Of a stretch of 64,000 nt of DNA, positions 19,103-28,281 are shown piece by piece (the stretch's first letter is position 1; each line of letters starts with the position of its first letter). The DNA comes from Nostoc sp. FACHB-973. GTDB lineage: Bacteria > Cyanobacteriota > Cyanobacteriia > Cyanobacteriales > Nostocaceae. The translations under genes were made by a program, and so were the position numbers. Where the stretch lies: NCBI RefSeq assembly GCF_014698115.1, contig NZ_JACJSJ010000035.1, positions 1 to 64,000 on the forward strand, in the 5' to 3' direction. The notes under the pieces are model-generated. The model saw only the letters and a list, made by a program, of their open reading frames with translations, was not told the origin of the DNA and did no database searches.

Positions 19103-19813
19103 CTATACTGAAGTCTTATGCAAAGATTTTTTACGGGATATCAGGTATATCCCTACCAAGGATAGACCGGCTATTGTTGCAGGTTCAGGTATGGTTTTGA
19201 TTCTGGCATAAAGAGCTGTTTTAGTTGTGCTTCCTTCAGGGACTTTAATACTCAACTGAGGAACATCTGGATTAAAGCCAGTTAGTTCTAGTTTGTATTT
19301 ATTGCCTGCAAACGTGAAACTGTTATTGCTCAAGTTTGTGTCTAGAAATACTAAATCTGCATTTTCTTGCGGATTTGTTGAGGTATTCGCTGTATTCACC
19401 AAATGGAAGTTGAAGTCAAAAACTTGGTCGATTCCAACGGGGGAGTTGAGGGATAGATTGAGATTTAAAGGTAGAAATTCAACGCTTGTGCCTTTGAGTA
19501 CTGTTCCGTTAAAGTAGCTCAAGTCACTTATTTTGAATACAGAGTCGATGTTTCCGGAAAAGGAACTCCCAGTAAAGATTAGTTTATTTGGAGGTGTTGA
19601 GGACGGATAAGGTTGACCCCAGGTAAATGTGTTGGTTCCCACACCTGTATATGTGGGGTTAGTATCAATGCTTCCTGGAGTTGGTTGTCCCCATGTACCA
19701 CTGGAAGTACCGGAAAAGAAGAAAGCTTGTGCTTGACCAGAGAAACTAAATCCTGTGGTCGCAGTCACAAAAAAACTAGATATGGCAGCCGCGAAAACTA
19801 AACTTCGTTTCAT
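19103..19813 (-). CDS. PEP-CTERM sorting-domain protein
   Basis: 236 residues from the ATG at 19813 (a TTG five codons upstream is less likely). The N-terminus MKRSLVFAAAISSFFV...AQA is a clear Sec signal. The middle part (FSGTSSGTWGQPTPGSI, NTFTWGQPYPS) has the TWGxP pattern of choice-of-anchor K type domains. The C-terminus PEPATIAGLSLVGIYLISRKK is a PEP-CTERM anchor: PEP motif, membrane helix and basic tail, which directs export and processing by an exosortase. A surface or matrix role is likely; the specific function is unknown. Confidence 0.85.
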   Translation of the reverse strand: MKRSLVFAAAISSFFVTATTGFSFSGQAQAFFFSGTSSGTWGQPTPGSIDTNPTYTGVGTNTFTWGQPYPSSTPPNKLIFTGSSFSGNIDSVFKISDLSYFNGTVLKGTSVEFLPLNLNLSLNSPVGIDQVFDFNFHLVNTANTSTNPQENADLVFLDTNLSNNSFTFAGNKYKLELTGFNPDVPQLSIKVPEGSTTKTALYARIKTIPEPATIAGLSLVGIYLISRKKSLHKTSV

Positions 19814-20122
19814 AAACTTAGGTTTCAATTCTCATCCTGGAGTTTCTCTAAAGTGAGTCTCCAGTCTACCGTAGTAAATTTACAGAAAATTCGCCAATAT
19901 CTTTTTGTAGTTTTTATGAAGTATTTATATGATTTTTTTGAAATCTTATTCAGTAATTTATATTTTTTAAGCTTACTTTATGGATTTTTAAAAAATTTTA
20001 CAACTTCGTAATTTTTGGTAAGATGCTGATGACGACCAACTTGCTTGATTATATCAGCAAATATCAATTCACTATCGAGCTAATATTTTATTTCAATTCC
20101 AAACCAACACTTAACCAAGGAC

Positions 20123-20161
20123 ATCAAAGCCTAAAAACTTTTTGGGTTTTTAGGCTTTGAT
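20123..20161 (-). terminator. Strong hairpin downstream of chlP
   Basis: A 16-bp perfect stem (20123-20138 with 20146-20161, core AAAGCCTAAAAAC) and a 7-nt loop, about 90 bp past the chlP stop. The minus side lacks a T-tract, so it may act as a terminator or as an RNA-stabilising 3' hairpin. Confidence 0.55.
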
Positions 20162-20252
20162 TTTGGGATTTTCAACTTATTTTCTTATAATTCATAATCT
20201 TAGATTATGAATTTTTTGCTCCTGAACCCAGCACTCAGAACTCAGCACTCAC

Positions 20253-21473
20253 TTAGGGTGCAAGGGCATTACCGCGAATTAAGCTAGCAATAGTTTTGGC
20301 AGTAATTTTCAGTTGGGTGATGGGATTAGCTGGGACAACCGTTTTGTACAGATAGCTATCGAATGTTAGCCGTTGTACATCAAGGTCATCGCACATTTCC
20401 ACAAAGGCTTCGCGGGTGGCGTTTGAACGATAGAACACGGTTTGCAAAATGTCCAGCACTTTGTAAGTGAGTCCGTATTTTTTATCCCAACGCTTCAGGT
20501 AAACCTTGAGGTCATCTTCTGTAGGAATACGGCTACCACCGTTAGATGTTTCTACAATGGTTTCGGCACACATCCGCCCAGATTTAGCGGCAAAATAAAT
20601 ACCTTCGCCGGAAGACTTGGTAACGTAACCAGCAGCATCTCCGACCAAAGCGATGCGACCGACAACACGACGGGGACGGGGATGTTCAGGAATGGGGTGC
20701 GCTTCTACTTTGATGATTTTACCGCCTGCCAGCTTTTCGGATGCACGGGCGCGGATGCCAGCTTGTAACTGTTTAATGCTGGCTTTATTGACGTGCATTG
20801 TGCCGGTACCAACAGCTACGTGGTCATATTTGGGGAAAACCCAAGCGTAGAAGTCAGTAGAAACGTCATCGCCGACATACATTTCAGCGAGGTCATTATA
20901 GTATGCCATTTTGTCTTCGGGTAAGCGAATCCGCTCTTGGAAGGCGATCGCATAATTATAATCCCCGGCACCCATTTCTTTGGCAACCCGCGAATTGGCA
21001 CCATCAGCCCCAATGATGACATCCACTTTCAGGGTTTTGGCAATCCCCTCTGCACCACTTTCTGTATGGTCAACGTAATGGATGGTATAGGGTTCGGTAT
21101 TGTTTGCTGGTATATCCAGTTTATGAACAGTGGCATTAATTAAATTTGCGCCGAGTTTTGCCGCACGATTCCGCAAAAAGCCATCCAGCACTTCCCGGCG
21201 GCACATTCCTATATATTCTTCTTCATTTACCAGATTGATATCAACCTCGCGGTTGGAAGGCGAAATCATTTTCATCTTCCGTACTCGGCGATCGATAATC
21301 TCTGGTGGTAGGTCAAACTCATCCACCATACACAGGGGAATTGCACCCCCACAAGGCTTAGCATTGTCTAGTTTCCGCTCAAACAGATAGGTTTCAATCC
21401 CAGAGGCAGCCAGTGTTTCAGCGGCAGATGAACCAGCAGGGCCTGACCCAATAACAGCAACCCGTAGTGTCAA
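20253..21473 (-). CDS. chlP: Geranylgeranyl diphosphate/chlorophyllide reductase ChlP
   Basis: 406-residue flavoenzyme that saturates the geranylgeranyl chain to phytyl for chlorophyll and tocopherol. The FAD-binding start is VAVIGSGPAGSSAAETLA, followed by KPCGGAIPLCMVDEFDLP and the second nucleotide motif RIALVGDAAGYVTKSSGEGI. I place the start at a TTG (21473) preceded by GGAG at 8 nt because the protein then begins MTLRVAVIGSG as known cyanobacterial ChlP does; the frame also opens at a TTG five codons upstream. There is no ATG in this part. Single gene. It links in function to HPPD at 30.5 kb through tocopherol synthesis. Confidence 0.95.
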   Translation of the reverse strand: MTLRVAVIGSGPAGSSAAETLAASGIETYLFERKLDNAKPCGGAIPLCMVDEFDLPPEIIDRRVRKMKMISPSNREVDINLVNEEEYIGMCRREVLDGFLRNRAAKLGANLINATVHKLDIPANNTEPYTIHYVDHTESGAEGIAKTLKVDVIIGADGANSRVAKEMGAGDYNYAIAFQERIRLPEDKMAYYNDLAEMYVGDDVSTDFYAWVFPKYDHVAVGTGTMHVNKASIKQLQAGIRARASEKLAGGKIIKVEAHPIPEHPRPRRVVGRIALVGDAAGYVTKSSGEGIYFAAKSGRMCAETIVETSNGGSRIPTEDDLKVYLKRWDKKYGLTYKVLDILQTVFYRSNATREAFVEMCDDLDVQRLTFDSYLYKTVVPANPITQLKITAKTIASLIRGNALAP

Positions 21474-21816
21474 AGGTCTTTCTCCCAATCTTCACATTGA
21501 TCGAGAGCATACTATCACGGTCTTTCCGCTGATTTGGCGCTTTCACTCCAGGTTTTGACTTAAATGCAATATTCCTTAACTTTTTGATACAAAAAGCGAG
21601 ATGAGAATCGGAAATTTGGTCATGTTCATCAAAAAAACTGCGATCGCTGATACCATTTCACGAAAATCTTGATACATATAGATTTACCGTAGGGACACAC
21701 AGCTGTGCATTGGTGTCAACTTAACGTCAAAGCATAGTCTGATAAGCATTTCAAAATTTTTCGATGTACCACCTAGATTTTCGATTCCCCCTAACCCCCA
21801 GCAGGGCTGTTTCATT

Positions 21817-22104
21817 AGACCTCTTGCATAAATCAAAAATAAAGAACCCCACCCCGCATTTGCTAACGCAAACGCTCCCCTCCCCTTGGTAAGGGGAGGG
21901 GTTGGGGGTGGGGTGTTAGAGGATGTTTTAAAAGTCCTCTGGTCGGTAGCAAAACATTTTAGATCCCCCTAAATCCCCCTTAAAAAGGGGGACTTTGACT
22001 CCGGTTCCCCCCTTTTTAAGGGGGGTTAGGGGGGATCAACAAGTGCCTCAAATTACAGCCAACCACTTTTAAAACATCCTCTTAGAGACTTTTGCAAGAG
22101 GTCT
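21817..22104. mobile_element. Outer MITE-like element with a second element nested inside
   Basis: Inverted ends AGACCTCTTGCA (21817-21828) and TGCAAGAGGTCT (22093-22104), flanked on both sides by a TA step. Its left part holds a CCCCACCCC...GGGGTGGGG inverted repeat with an AAGGGGAGGGG core. The right part is occupied by the inner element at 21916-22084. No coding capacity. The remaining upstream part (21489-21816) contains a solo sequence at about 21691-21730 related to the ends of the 31.8-kb element. Confidence 0.75.
21916..22084. mobile_element. Inner MITE-like element, 169 bp
   Basis: Terminal inverted repeats of 20 bp (21916-21935 and 22065-22084, AGAGGATGTTTTAAAAGT and its complement) match at 19 positions. 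The core (21962-22037) is the same C-rich palindrome, with CCCCCTAAATCCCCCTT, found in the element at 3426-3560. It is inserted within the outer element. Confidence 0.75.
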
Positions 22105-22331
22105 ATTCCATTTCAAACAGGATTTGTCAAGATGGTTAGCGAAAAAATTGTAAGTCAGGGTGACGATGAGATGAACATTTAAGCACTTAAATAGAAGTTC
22201 TAATTTGAAAATTGTGTTATTTATTTTTCAGTATTAAAATTCAACTGCAATTTTCCATCAATATATTTTGATTTGACTAAATTAATTTATTCAATCAAAT
22301 ATCAATAACAAAGAGGTGTTTTAAAGTAAAT

Positions 22332-22383
22332 TTTAAACGCAACTTAACTTGATATTCATCTATTGTTAAATAAATTTTAACCA
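22332..22383 (+). promoter_or_regulatory. Pho box upstream of pstS
   Basis: Five 8-bp units at an exact 11-bp period: TTTAAACG (22332), CTTAACTT (22343), ATTCATCT (22354), GTTAAATA (22365) and TTTAACCA (22376). Four carry a TTAA core. This matches the cyanobacterial PhoB/SphR box (CTTAACCT-like repeats with 3-nt spacers), so pstS and probably the whole cluster should be induced by phosphate starvation. Confidence 0.7.
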
Positions 22384-22393
22384 TAAGAAATGT

Positions 22394-22409
22394 AGCCTTA
22401 ATTAAGGCT
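22394..22409. promoter_or_regulatory. 16-bp perfect palindrome between Pho box and pstS
   Basis: AGCCTTAATTAAGGCT. It lies 10 bp after the Pho box and about 40 bp before the pstS start, so it could be an extra operator or a leader hairpin. AGAGG 5 nt before the pstS ATG is the ribosome binding site. Confidence 0.35.
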
Positions 22410-22449
22410 GTGATTACAGCAGGAAAATATTCCTTTCATCAGAGGTAAT

Positions 22450-23493
22450 ATGATTTTTTCGACCACCATCTTGAATCGTGTCGTTGCTACTTCAGTGGTG
22501 ACAACTTCTGTTGCACTTAGTCCAATGTTTGGCGCGATCGCACAAGCTCAAACCCTCAACGGTGCAGGAGCAACTTTTCCGGCTCCGCTTTACGAACGCT
22601 ATGCTCGTGAAGTTAAGAAGAAGTATCCAGACTTGAAAATTAACTACCAAGCAATTGGTAGTGGCGGCGGTATTCGTCAAGTCACTGCTGGAACCGTTGA
22701 CTTTGGTGGTAGTGATGCTGCAATGAAAGATGCTGAAATCGCTAAAGTCAAGAACGGTGTAATCTTAGTACCCACAGCAGGCGGTGCAGTTTCTGTGGTT
22801 TATAATCTGCCAGGCGTCAATGAACTCAAATTATCCCGCAATACACTACCAGCAATTTTTGCAGGTCAAATTACCAATTGGAATGACCCGAAAATTAAAG
22901 CTGATAATCCAGGTGTGAATCTACCAAGTCAACCAATAAAATTTGTTGTTCGTGCCGATGGTAGCGGTACAACTTTCATTTTTACTAACCATTTGAGTAC
23001 AGTTAGTAGTTATTTTAAAGGCAGAGTTGGAGCCAATACTGCACCAAAATGGAATCTTCCAAACGTCCTCAAAGGTAAAGGCAATCCTGGCGTCGCTGCC
23101 TTAGTAGCTCGCACTCCTGGTTCTATTGGTTATGTTGAATATGCCTTCGCTCTTAAAAATAACCTGAAATCAGCACAGATCCAAAATAAGGCAGGAGAAT
23201 TTGTTGCTCCTTCTTTACAATCTGCAAACGCAGCTTTAGCTACTGTGAGTTTTCCAGATAACTACCGCGTTTTTGTAGGCGATCCATCACAAGGTTATCC
23301 CATTGTTGGTCTGACTTGGATGATGGTTTACAAACAGTATGCTAATGCTGCAAAATCTGATGCAATTAAGAAATGGATAAATTGGGTATTGAAAGATGGT
23401 CAACAATATAATGATGACCTTAACTACACCAAGATTCCATCTGATGTAGCAAATCGTGTACTTCAGACAGTGAATAGCAGTGTCAAGCCTTAA
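22450..23493 (+). CDS. pstS: Phosphate ABC transporter substrate-binding protein PstS
   Basis: 347 residues with a Sec signal ending around AIAQAQ and no lipobox Cys, so a soluble periplasmic binder. Phosphate-contact segments are LNGAGATFPAPLY, AIGSGGGIRQV, VDFGGSDAAM and RADGSGTTFIF. It captures phosphate and hands it to PstCA. First gene of the pst cluster and directly behind the Pho box. The spacer of about 280 bp before pstC suggests separate control of stoichiometry. Confidence 0.96.
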   Translation: MIFSTTILNRVVATSVVTTSVALSPMFGAIAQAQTLNGAGATFPAPLYERYAREVKKKYPDLKINYQAIGSGGGIRQVTAGTVDFGGSDAAMKDAEIAKVKNGVILVPTAGGAVSVVYNLPGVNELKLSRNTLPAIFAGQITNWNDPKIKADNPGVNLPSQPIKFVVRADGSGTTFIFTNHLSTVSSYFKGRVGANTAPKWNLPNVLKGKGNPGVAALVARTPGSIGYVEYAFALKNNLKSAQIQNKAGEFVAPSLQSANAALATVSFPDNYRVFVGDPSQGYPIVGLTWMMVYKQYANAAKSDAIKKWINWVLKDGQQYNDDLNYTKIPSDVANRVLQTVNSSVKP

Positions 23494-23771
23494 TTGCTAA
23501 TTTTACTACTTTCTTCTACCAATAGGGTCGGCTTTTTACTATTAGTGTAAACTTAAGCAAAACCCTGAAAAAATCTGGTAAATATTGGTTGTAAATCTCG
23601 TTTCCAGGTTCTACCTGGAAATCCTTTTTATTAGGCGTCTGCTGTTGAAACGAGAGTTTGGATTAAGCATGAGGCAACATTTTAAAACTTGATTTAAGTT
23701 TCACATTAAGTTGACAAAAATCACTGTTATCAACTCTACTCACACACAAAAATCTATTTTATTTATCTGTC

Positions 23772-24773
23772 ATGGCAAATTCATCGGAGCCAGCCGACAA
23801 AAATTCATCAAATCAATCAAATCTAGATGATGAAAATCTGAATTTGACAGCTATCAGTGGGAAAAATTTCTGGTTTGACCAAGGATTTACACTGCTAGTA
23901 TACTTTTTTGGCTTGGTTACTTTTGCAGTGTTATTTTTAATGAGTTGGGTAATTTACCAAGAAGCTTTACCAGCCATTAAACAGTTTGGAGTCGGGTTTT
24001 TATGGCGTCAAGATTGGGATACAGGTAATGGAATTTTTGGTGCATTACCTTATATTTATGGAACCTTAGTAAGTAGTGCGATCGCTATTTTATTAGCTGT
24101 ACCAGTAGGAATAGCAGTCTCCTTGGTAACAAGTGAAAATTTCTTACCTGCATCAGTGCGAACAATTTTAGCATTTGTTGTGGAATTAATTGCAGCAATT
24201 CCTAGCGTCATTATTGGTTTGTGGGCTATTTTTATCTTTATTCCAGTTTTGGAACCTTTAGAAAAATGGCTAAGTAGCACTTTTAAATTTATACCACTAT
24301 TTAATACACAAGACCCTGTTGGCACAAATATGTTGACTGCTGGAATTATTCTAGCCATCATGATTTTGCCAACAATGGCAGCAATTACTCGTGATGTATT
24401 ACTGGCTATACCTAAAGAATTGCGTAGCGCATCTATGGCTTTAGGTGGTACTCGTTGGGAAACAATTTTTCGAGTCTTGCTACCAGCTGGATTTTCAGGA
24501 ATAGTCAGTGCAGCAATGCTGGCTTTAGGGCGTGCTTTGGGTGAAACAATGGCTGTGACTATGGTAATTGGTAACTCTGCCCAAATTAGTGCTTCTTTAC
24601 TCGATCCAGCTTATACAATTCCCTCTGTATTAGCTAATGAATTTGCTGAAGCTGAGCCAGGATTACATATTGGTGCTTTAAGCTATTTGGGATTAATTTT
24701 GTTTGGCTTGACTTTAGTTGTCAATATTGGGGCTGTATTATTAGTCAGATGGTTTGCCAGAAAAAATAATTGA
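23772..24773 (+). CDS. pstC: Phosphate ABC transporter permease PstC
   Basis: 333-residue inner-membrane permease with about six hydrophobic helices after a polar 35-residue N-terminus. The EAA loop that docks to the ATPase is ALGGTRWETIFRVLLPAGFSG (about 220-240), followed by LGRALGETMAV, typical of PstC. It forms the channel with PstA. Downstream, a 135-bp spacer containing dispersed repeats precedes pstA. Confidence 0.95.
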   Translation: MANSSEPADKNSSNQSNLDDENLNLTAISGKNFWFDQGFTLLVYFFGLVTFAVLFLMSWVIYQEALPAIKQFGVGFLWRQDWDTGNGIFGALPYIYGTLVSSAIAILLAVPVGIAVSLVTSENFLPASVRTILAFVVELIAAIPSVIIGLWAIFIFIPVLEPLEKWLSSTFKFIPLFNTQDPVGTNMLTAGIILAIMILPTMAAITRDVLLAIPKELRSASMALGGTRWETIFRVLLPAGFSGIVSAAMLALGRALGETMAVTMVIGNSAQISASLLDPAYTIPSVLANEFAEAEPGLHIGALSYLGLILFGLTLVVNIGAVLLVRWFARKNN

Positions 24774-24776
24774 AGA

Positions 24777-24840
24777 ATTCAGAATTCAGAATGGGCTACG
24801 CCCCGCTGCGCTAACAGAATTCAGAATGCAGAATTCAGAA
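24777..24840. repeat. Dispersed repeat between pstC and pstA
   Basis: AATTCAG heptamers flank a 27-bp core (24791-24817, beginning ATGGGCTACGCCCCGCTGCG). The same core occurs at 26094-26120 (inverted), 28012-28038 and 52478-52504. Confidence 0.85.
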
Positions 24841-24917
24841 TCGATTTAGTTGTTATGGAGGATTCGTAATTTATATACTGTAACCATTTTGTTAAACAAC
24901 CAAAAATTGTGAGAAAC

Positions 24918-25799
24918 ATGAGTGATTATATTGAGTCTGAAAATGATGAATCAATTACAACAGAATTATGCAGCCCCCTACCAAAAGAGCGAGTAATATT
25001 TAGCTATTTCATGAATGCGATCGCCTTTGGTTTTACAGGTCTAGCACTCATTCCTTTATTATCAATTTTATGGGAAATATTCGTCCGGGGAATATCTGGA
25101 ATTAAATGGGAAGTTTTTGTCAAATCAGTGATTGATAATGGGTTTGGCAATGCAATTCTCGGAACCATAACTATGGTAGCCATTGGCGCTTTTTTAAGCA
25201 TTCCCACAGGCATAATGACAGGAATTTTCTTGGCGGAATTTGGTCAAACTAATCTAATTGCTAATTTCATTCGTTTTATTACTAATATTCTCACAGGCGT
25301 GCCTTCAATTGTTGTAGGCATATTCGCTTACGGTATAATCGTTTTCGTAACTAAAGGATTTAGTGCGATCGCAGGTGGTTTTGCTTTAGCTGTGATTATG
25401 CTACCAGTGATTGTATTGACAACAGAAGAATCTTTAAAACTGATTCCCACATCTCAACGCCTCGCCTCTGCTGCTTTAGGCGGAACTCGCTTTCAAACTA
25501 CCTTTCGCATCGTTGTCACTGCGGCAATTCCCGGAATCACTACAGGCGTTTTATTAGCTGTAGCTCGTGCTGCTGGTGAAACAGCACCCTTAATTTTTAC
25601 TGCTTTATTTAGTTTCGATTGGTCAGAAGGTTTGTTAAGTCCAACAGCTTCGTTGCCAGTATTAATTTTTAACCTCTACAACGATCCAGACCCAGAAAAA
25701 AGTCAATTAGTATGGACAACTTCGATAATTCTATTGCTCTTAATTTTATGCGTCAGTATTATTTCTCGTTTAGTTATTAGGCAAAGAAAAATCAAATGA
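24918..25799 (+). CDS. pstA: Phosphate ABC transporter permease PstA
   Basis: 293 residues from the ATG at 24918; a GTG three codons upstream is the other possible start. About six membrane helices. The EAA loop is ALGGTRFQTTFRIVVTAAIPG, followed by VARAAGETAPLIFTALF, characteristic of PstA. It pairs with PstC as the membrane channel. A 375-bp spacer rich in heptamer repeats separates it from the first pstB. Confidence 0.95.
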   Translation: MSDYIESENDESITTELCSPLPKERVIFSYFMNAIAFGFTGLALIPLLSILWEIFVRGISGIKWEVFVKSVIDNGFGNAILGTITMVAIGAFLSIPTGIMTGIFLAEFGQTNLIANFIRFITNILTGVPSIVVGIFAYGIIVFVTKGFSAIAGGFALAVIMLPVIVLTTEESLKLIPTSQRLASAALGGTRFQTTFRIVVTAAIPGITTGVLLAVARAAGETAPLIFTALFSFDWSEGLLSPTASLPVLIFNLYNDPDPEKSQLVWTTSIILLLLILCVSIISRLVIRQRKIK

Positions 25800-25800
25800 A

Positions 25801-26015
25801 CAGAAGTCAGAAGTCAGAAGTCAGAATTCAGAAGTCAGAAGTCAGAAGTCAGAAGTCAGAATTCAGAATTCAGAATTCAGAAGTCAGATATCAGATGTCA
25901 GATGTCAGATGTCAGATGTCAGAAGTCAGAATTCAGATGTCAGATGTCAGAATTCAGAATTCAGAAGTCAGAAGTCAGAAGTCAGAATTCAGAATTCAGA
26001 AGTCAGAAGTCATAA
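25801..26015. repeat. Heptamer STRR array between pstA and pstB
   Basis: About thirty tandem 7-mers of the forms CAGAAGT, CAGAATT and CAGATGT. It is open in one frame from an ATG overlapping the pstA stop, but the 75-residue product is only the repeat (SEVRIQK-like) and is unlikely to be a gene. Confidence 0.95.
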
Positions 26016-26093
26016 TTAACTAGTAGAGGATTCAGAACGCTCAGAACTTCAAACCAGCACCAGTCCTATATTATTCATTTTGACTCCTGAATT

Positions 26094-26120
26094 CTGTTAG
26101 CGCAGCGGGGCGTAGCCCAT
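26094..26120 (-). repeat. Inverted copy of the 27-bp dispersed repeat
   Basis: Exact reverse complement of the core at 24791-24817. The two inverted copies therefore flank pstA and could pair in a pstC-A-B transcript. Confidence 0.85.
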
Positions 26121-26173
26121 TCTGAATTCTGAATTCTATTTTGATAATTTTTTATTTCGCAACGGGACAATTT

Positions 26174-26953
26174 ATGAAGAACTTAATTCCAGCTATCAAA
26201 GTAAAAAATATCAGTTTTTACTATGGGACAATCAAAGCGATCGAAAAGGTATCAATAGATATTTATCGCAACCAAGTAACTGCAATTATTGGCCCTAGTG
26301 GTTGCGGTAAATCTACTTTCATCAAAATTTTGAATCGCATTAGTGAATTAGAAGGCCCTGTAAAAGTTGAAGGGGAAGTAGAATTTTTCGGTCAAAATAT
26401 TTATGCTCCTCGTGTCAACATCAATCGATTACGCCGCCAAATTGGTATGGTGTTCCAAAAACCGAATCCTTTTCCTATCAGCATTTATGAAAATGTCGCC
26501 TACGGGATGAGAATAGCAGGTAGGTATCCAAAAGTAGAACTAGATGAAATTGTCGAGTCTGCTCTCAAAGACGCTGCTCTTTGGGATGAAGTTAAAGATA
26601 AACTAGATAAATCGGCTTTAGGGCTTTCTGGTGGTCAACAACAGAGATTATGTATTGCCCGCGCTTTAGCAGTCAAGCCGAAAGTTCTGCTGATGGATGA
26701 GCCTTGTTCGGCTCTTGACCCTATAGCTACTATGAAAGTTGAAGAACTGCTGTATAGTTTGAAATCTCAGTTGACGATCGCGATCGTTACCCACAACATG
26801 CAACAAGCTGCTCGTGTCTCTGATTTTACCGCTTTCTTCAGCACCGATGAAAGTCGAATTGGTCAAATGGTGGAATTTGGTGCCACAGAGCAAATCTTTA
26901 ACAACCCACTCGACCCCCGCACCCGCGACTACATTTCAGGACGTTTTGGTTAA
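26174..26953 (+). CDS. pstB: Phosphate ABC transporter ATPase PstB (first copy)
   Basis: 259 residues from the ATG at 26174 (an in-frame upstream ATG at 26141 would add 11 residues with no counterpart in the second copy). All ATPase motifs are intact: Walker [10 protein letters not shown] (40-48), Q-loop [10 protein letters not shown] with Gln95, signature LSGGQQQR, Walker [12 protein letters not shown] with its Glu, and the H-loop VTHNM. It powers PstCA. It is the likely main ATPase of the cluster. Confidence 0.95.
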   Translation: MKNLIPAIKVKNISFYYGTIKAIEKVSIDIYRNQVTAIIGPSGCGKSTFIKILNRISELEGPVKVEGEVEFFGQNIYAPRVNINRLRRQIGMVFQKPNPFPISIYENVAYGMRIAGRYPKVELDEIVESALKDAALWDEVKDKLDKSALGLSGGQQQRLCIARALAVKPKVLLMDEPCSALDPIATMKVEELLYSLKSQLTIAIVTHNMQQAARVSDFTAFFSTDESRIGQMVEFGATEQIFNNPLDPRTRDYISGRFG

Positions 26954-27192
26954 AAAGTCATTGGGCATTGGTCATTCTCCGCGTCCTCCTCATCTGCATT
27001 TTTAATTTTCTCAATAATGATTTTTGCGACATAATTTAATACAAACATTTATTAACGGTATATTTGCTATATATCTACCGTATATTTACGTATTTTCCAT
27101 GAAGATCTCCTTTTAGGAGTAACATAGTGAAACAGCACTGCTGATTTGTACTACCTTACTTAGTCAAGTTTTGTTTCACACGTTTTGGGAAT

Positions 27193-27972
27193 ATGAGTAA
27201 ACTAATTCCAGCCATCAGAGTCAAAAACTTCAGCTTCTATTACGAGACTCAAAAGATAGTTGAAGGCGTTTCAATGGATATTTACCAAAACCAAGTCACG
27301 GCAATTATTGGTTCTAGTGGTTGTGGCAAGTCTACTTTTCTTAAATCGTTAAATCGCATGGGTGAATTAGAAGCAGAAGTGAGTGTTGAAGGAAGAGTAG
27401 AATTTTTTGGACAGAACATTTATGAGCGCCGTGTCAATTTAAGTAGGCTACGTCGCCAAATTAGTATGGTTTTTCCTAAGCCGAATCTTTTCCCCATGAG
27501 TGTTTATGATAATGTTGCTTATGGGGTGAAATTAGTGGGATGGCATCCGAAAGTAGAATTAGATGCGATTGTTGAGTCTGCCATCAAAGCTGCCGATCTT
27601 TGGGATGAACTGAAAAATAAGCTGCACAAGTCTGCTTTAGAACTTTCCGGCGGACAACAACAAAGACTATGCATTGCTCGTGCTTTAGCAGTTAAACCAA
27701 AAGTTTTACTGATGGATGAACCTTGTTCAGGCCTCGATCCTCTTGGTAGTATGCAAATTGAAAATTTGATTCATAACTTGCGCTCTGACTTGACAATTGT
27801 GATTGTTACCCACAACATGCAGCAAGTTACTCGCTTATGTGATTTTACGGCTTTCTTTTACAGTAATGAAAACCGCATTAGTCAAATGGTTGAATTTGGT
27901 ACTACAAATAAAATTTTTACTAATCCCCTTGATTCCCGTACCCGCGATTATGTTTTTGCCCGCGTCAGTTAA
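27193..27972 (+). CDS. pstB: PstB-like phosphate ABC transporter ATPase (second copy, altered Q-loop)
   Basis: 259 residues, collinear with the first PstB without gaps. Walker A GSSGCGKST, signature LSGGQQQR, Walker [12 protein letters not shown] and H-loop VTHNM are intact. The Q-loop reads MVFPKPNLFP: Pro95 replaces the Gln that normally coordinates the Mg/attacking water and couples ATPase to permease. It lies 240 bp after the first copy and may have its own promoter. It could form a mixed dimer with PstB1, be a regulatory or slow ATPase, or serve other permease pairs; the sequence alone cannot decide. Confidence 0.9.
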   Translation: MSKLIPAIRVKNFSFYYETQKIVEGVSMDIYQNQVTAIIGSSGCGKSTFLKSLNRMGELEAEVSVEGRVEFFGQNIYERRVNLSRLRRQISMVFPKPNLFPMSVYDNVAYGVKLVGWHPKVELDAIVESAIKAADLWDELKNKLHKSALELSGGQQQRLCIARALAVKPKVLLMDEPCSGLDPLGSMQIENLIHNLRSDLTIVIVTHNMQQVTRLCDFTAFFYSNENRISQMVEFGTTNKIFTNPLDSRTRDYVFARVS

Positions 27973-28011
27973 ATCTTTCTGACAGCAGAATTGGTGAATT
28001 CAGAAGCTAGA

Positions 28012-28038
28012 ATGGGCTACGCCCTGCTGCGCCAACAG
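28012..28038 (+). repeat. Diverged copy of the 27-bp dispersed repeat after the pst cluster
   Basis: Matches the 24791-24817 core with two substitutions. Between here and the next gene there is an imperfect palindrome at 28126-28150 with arms ACGACT/AGTCGT and CACAT/ATGTG that might be an operator; otherwise nothing is seen. Confidence 0.75.
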
Positions 28039-28281
28039 GAGTAAAACAGTTTTAATACCTGGTTTTAGCACTTAGTTTTTGTATTTTCATTAACTTTAAA
28101 TCCGCTGGAAGTTCTGGCTATTGAGACGACTATCACATAATGTGAGTCGTAATTAAGGATTGAATTTAATTTACACGCCCTTCTAGCTTTTTTTGTGTTG
28201 AGTAATACTAATATAAGTTGACAGTATTTTTTATACTATATACTTAAGAAAAGTATCTACTTTAGACCACCTAAATAGAAA

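Noticed and set aside
25801..26015. Possible CRISPR array
   Set aside because: Units are 7 bp and contiguous, without spacers; no cas genes are present.
25796..26023. 75-residue open frame after pstA
   Set aside because: It is made entirely of the heptamer repeat and has no independent protein features.
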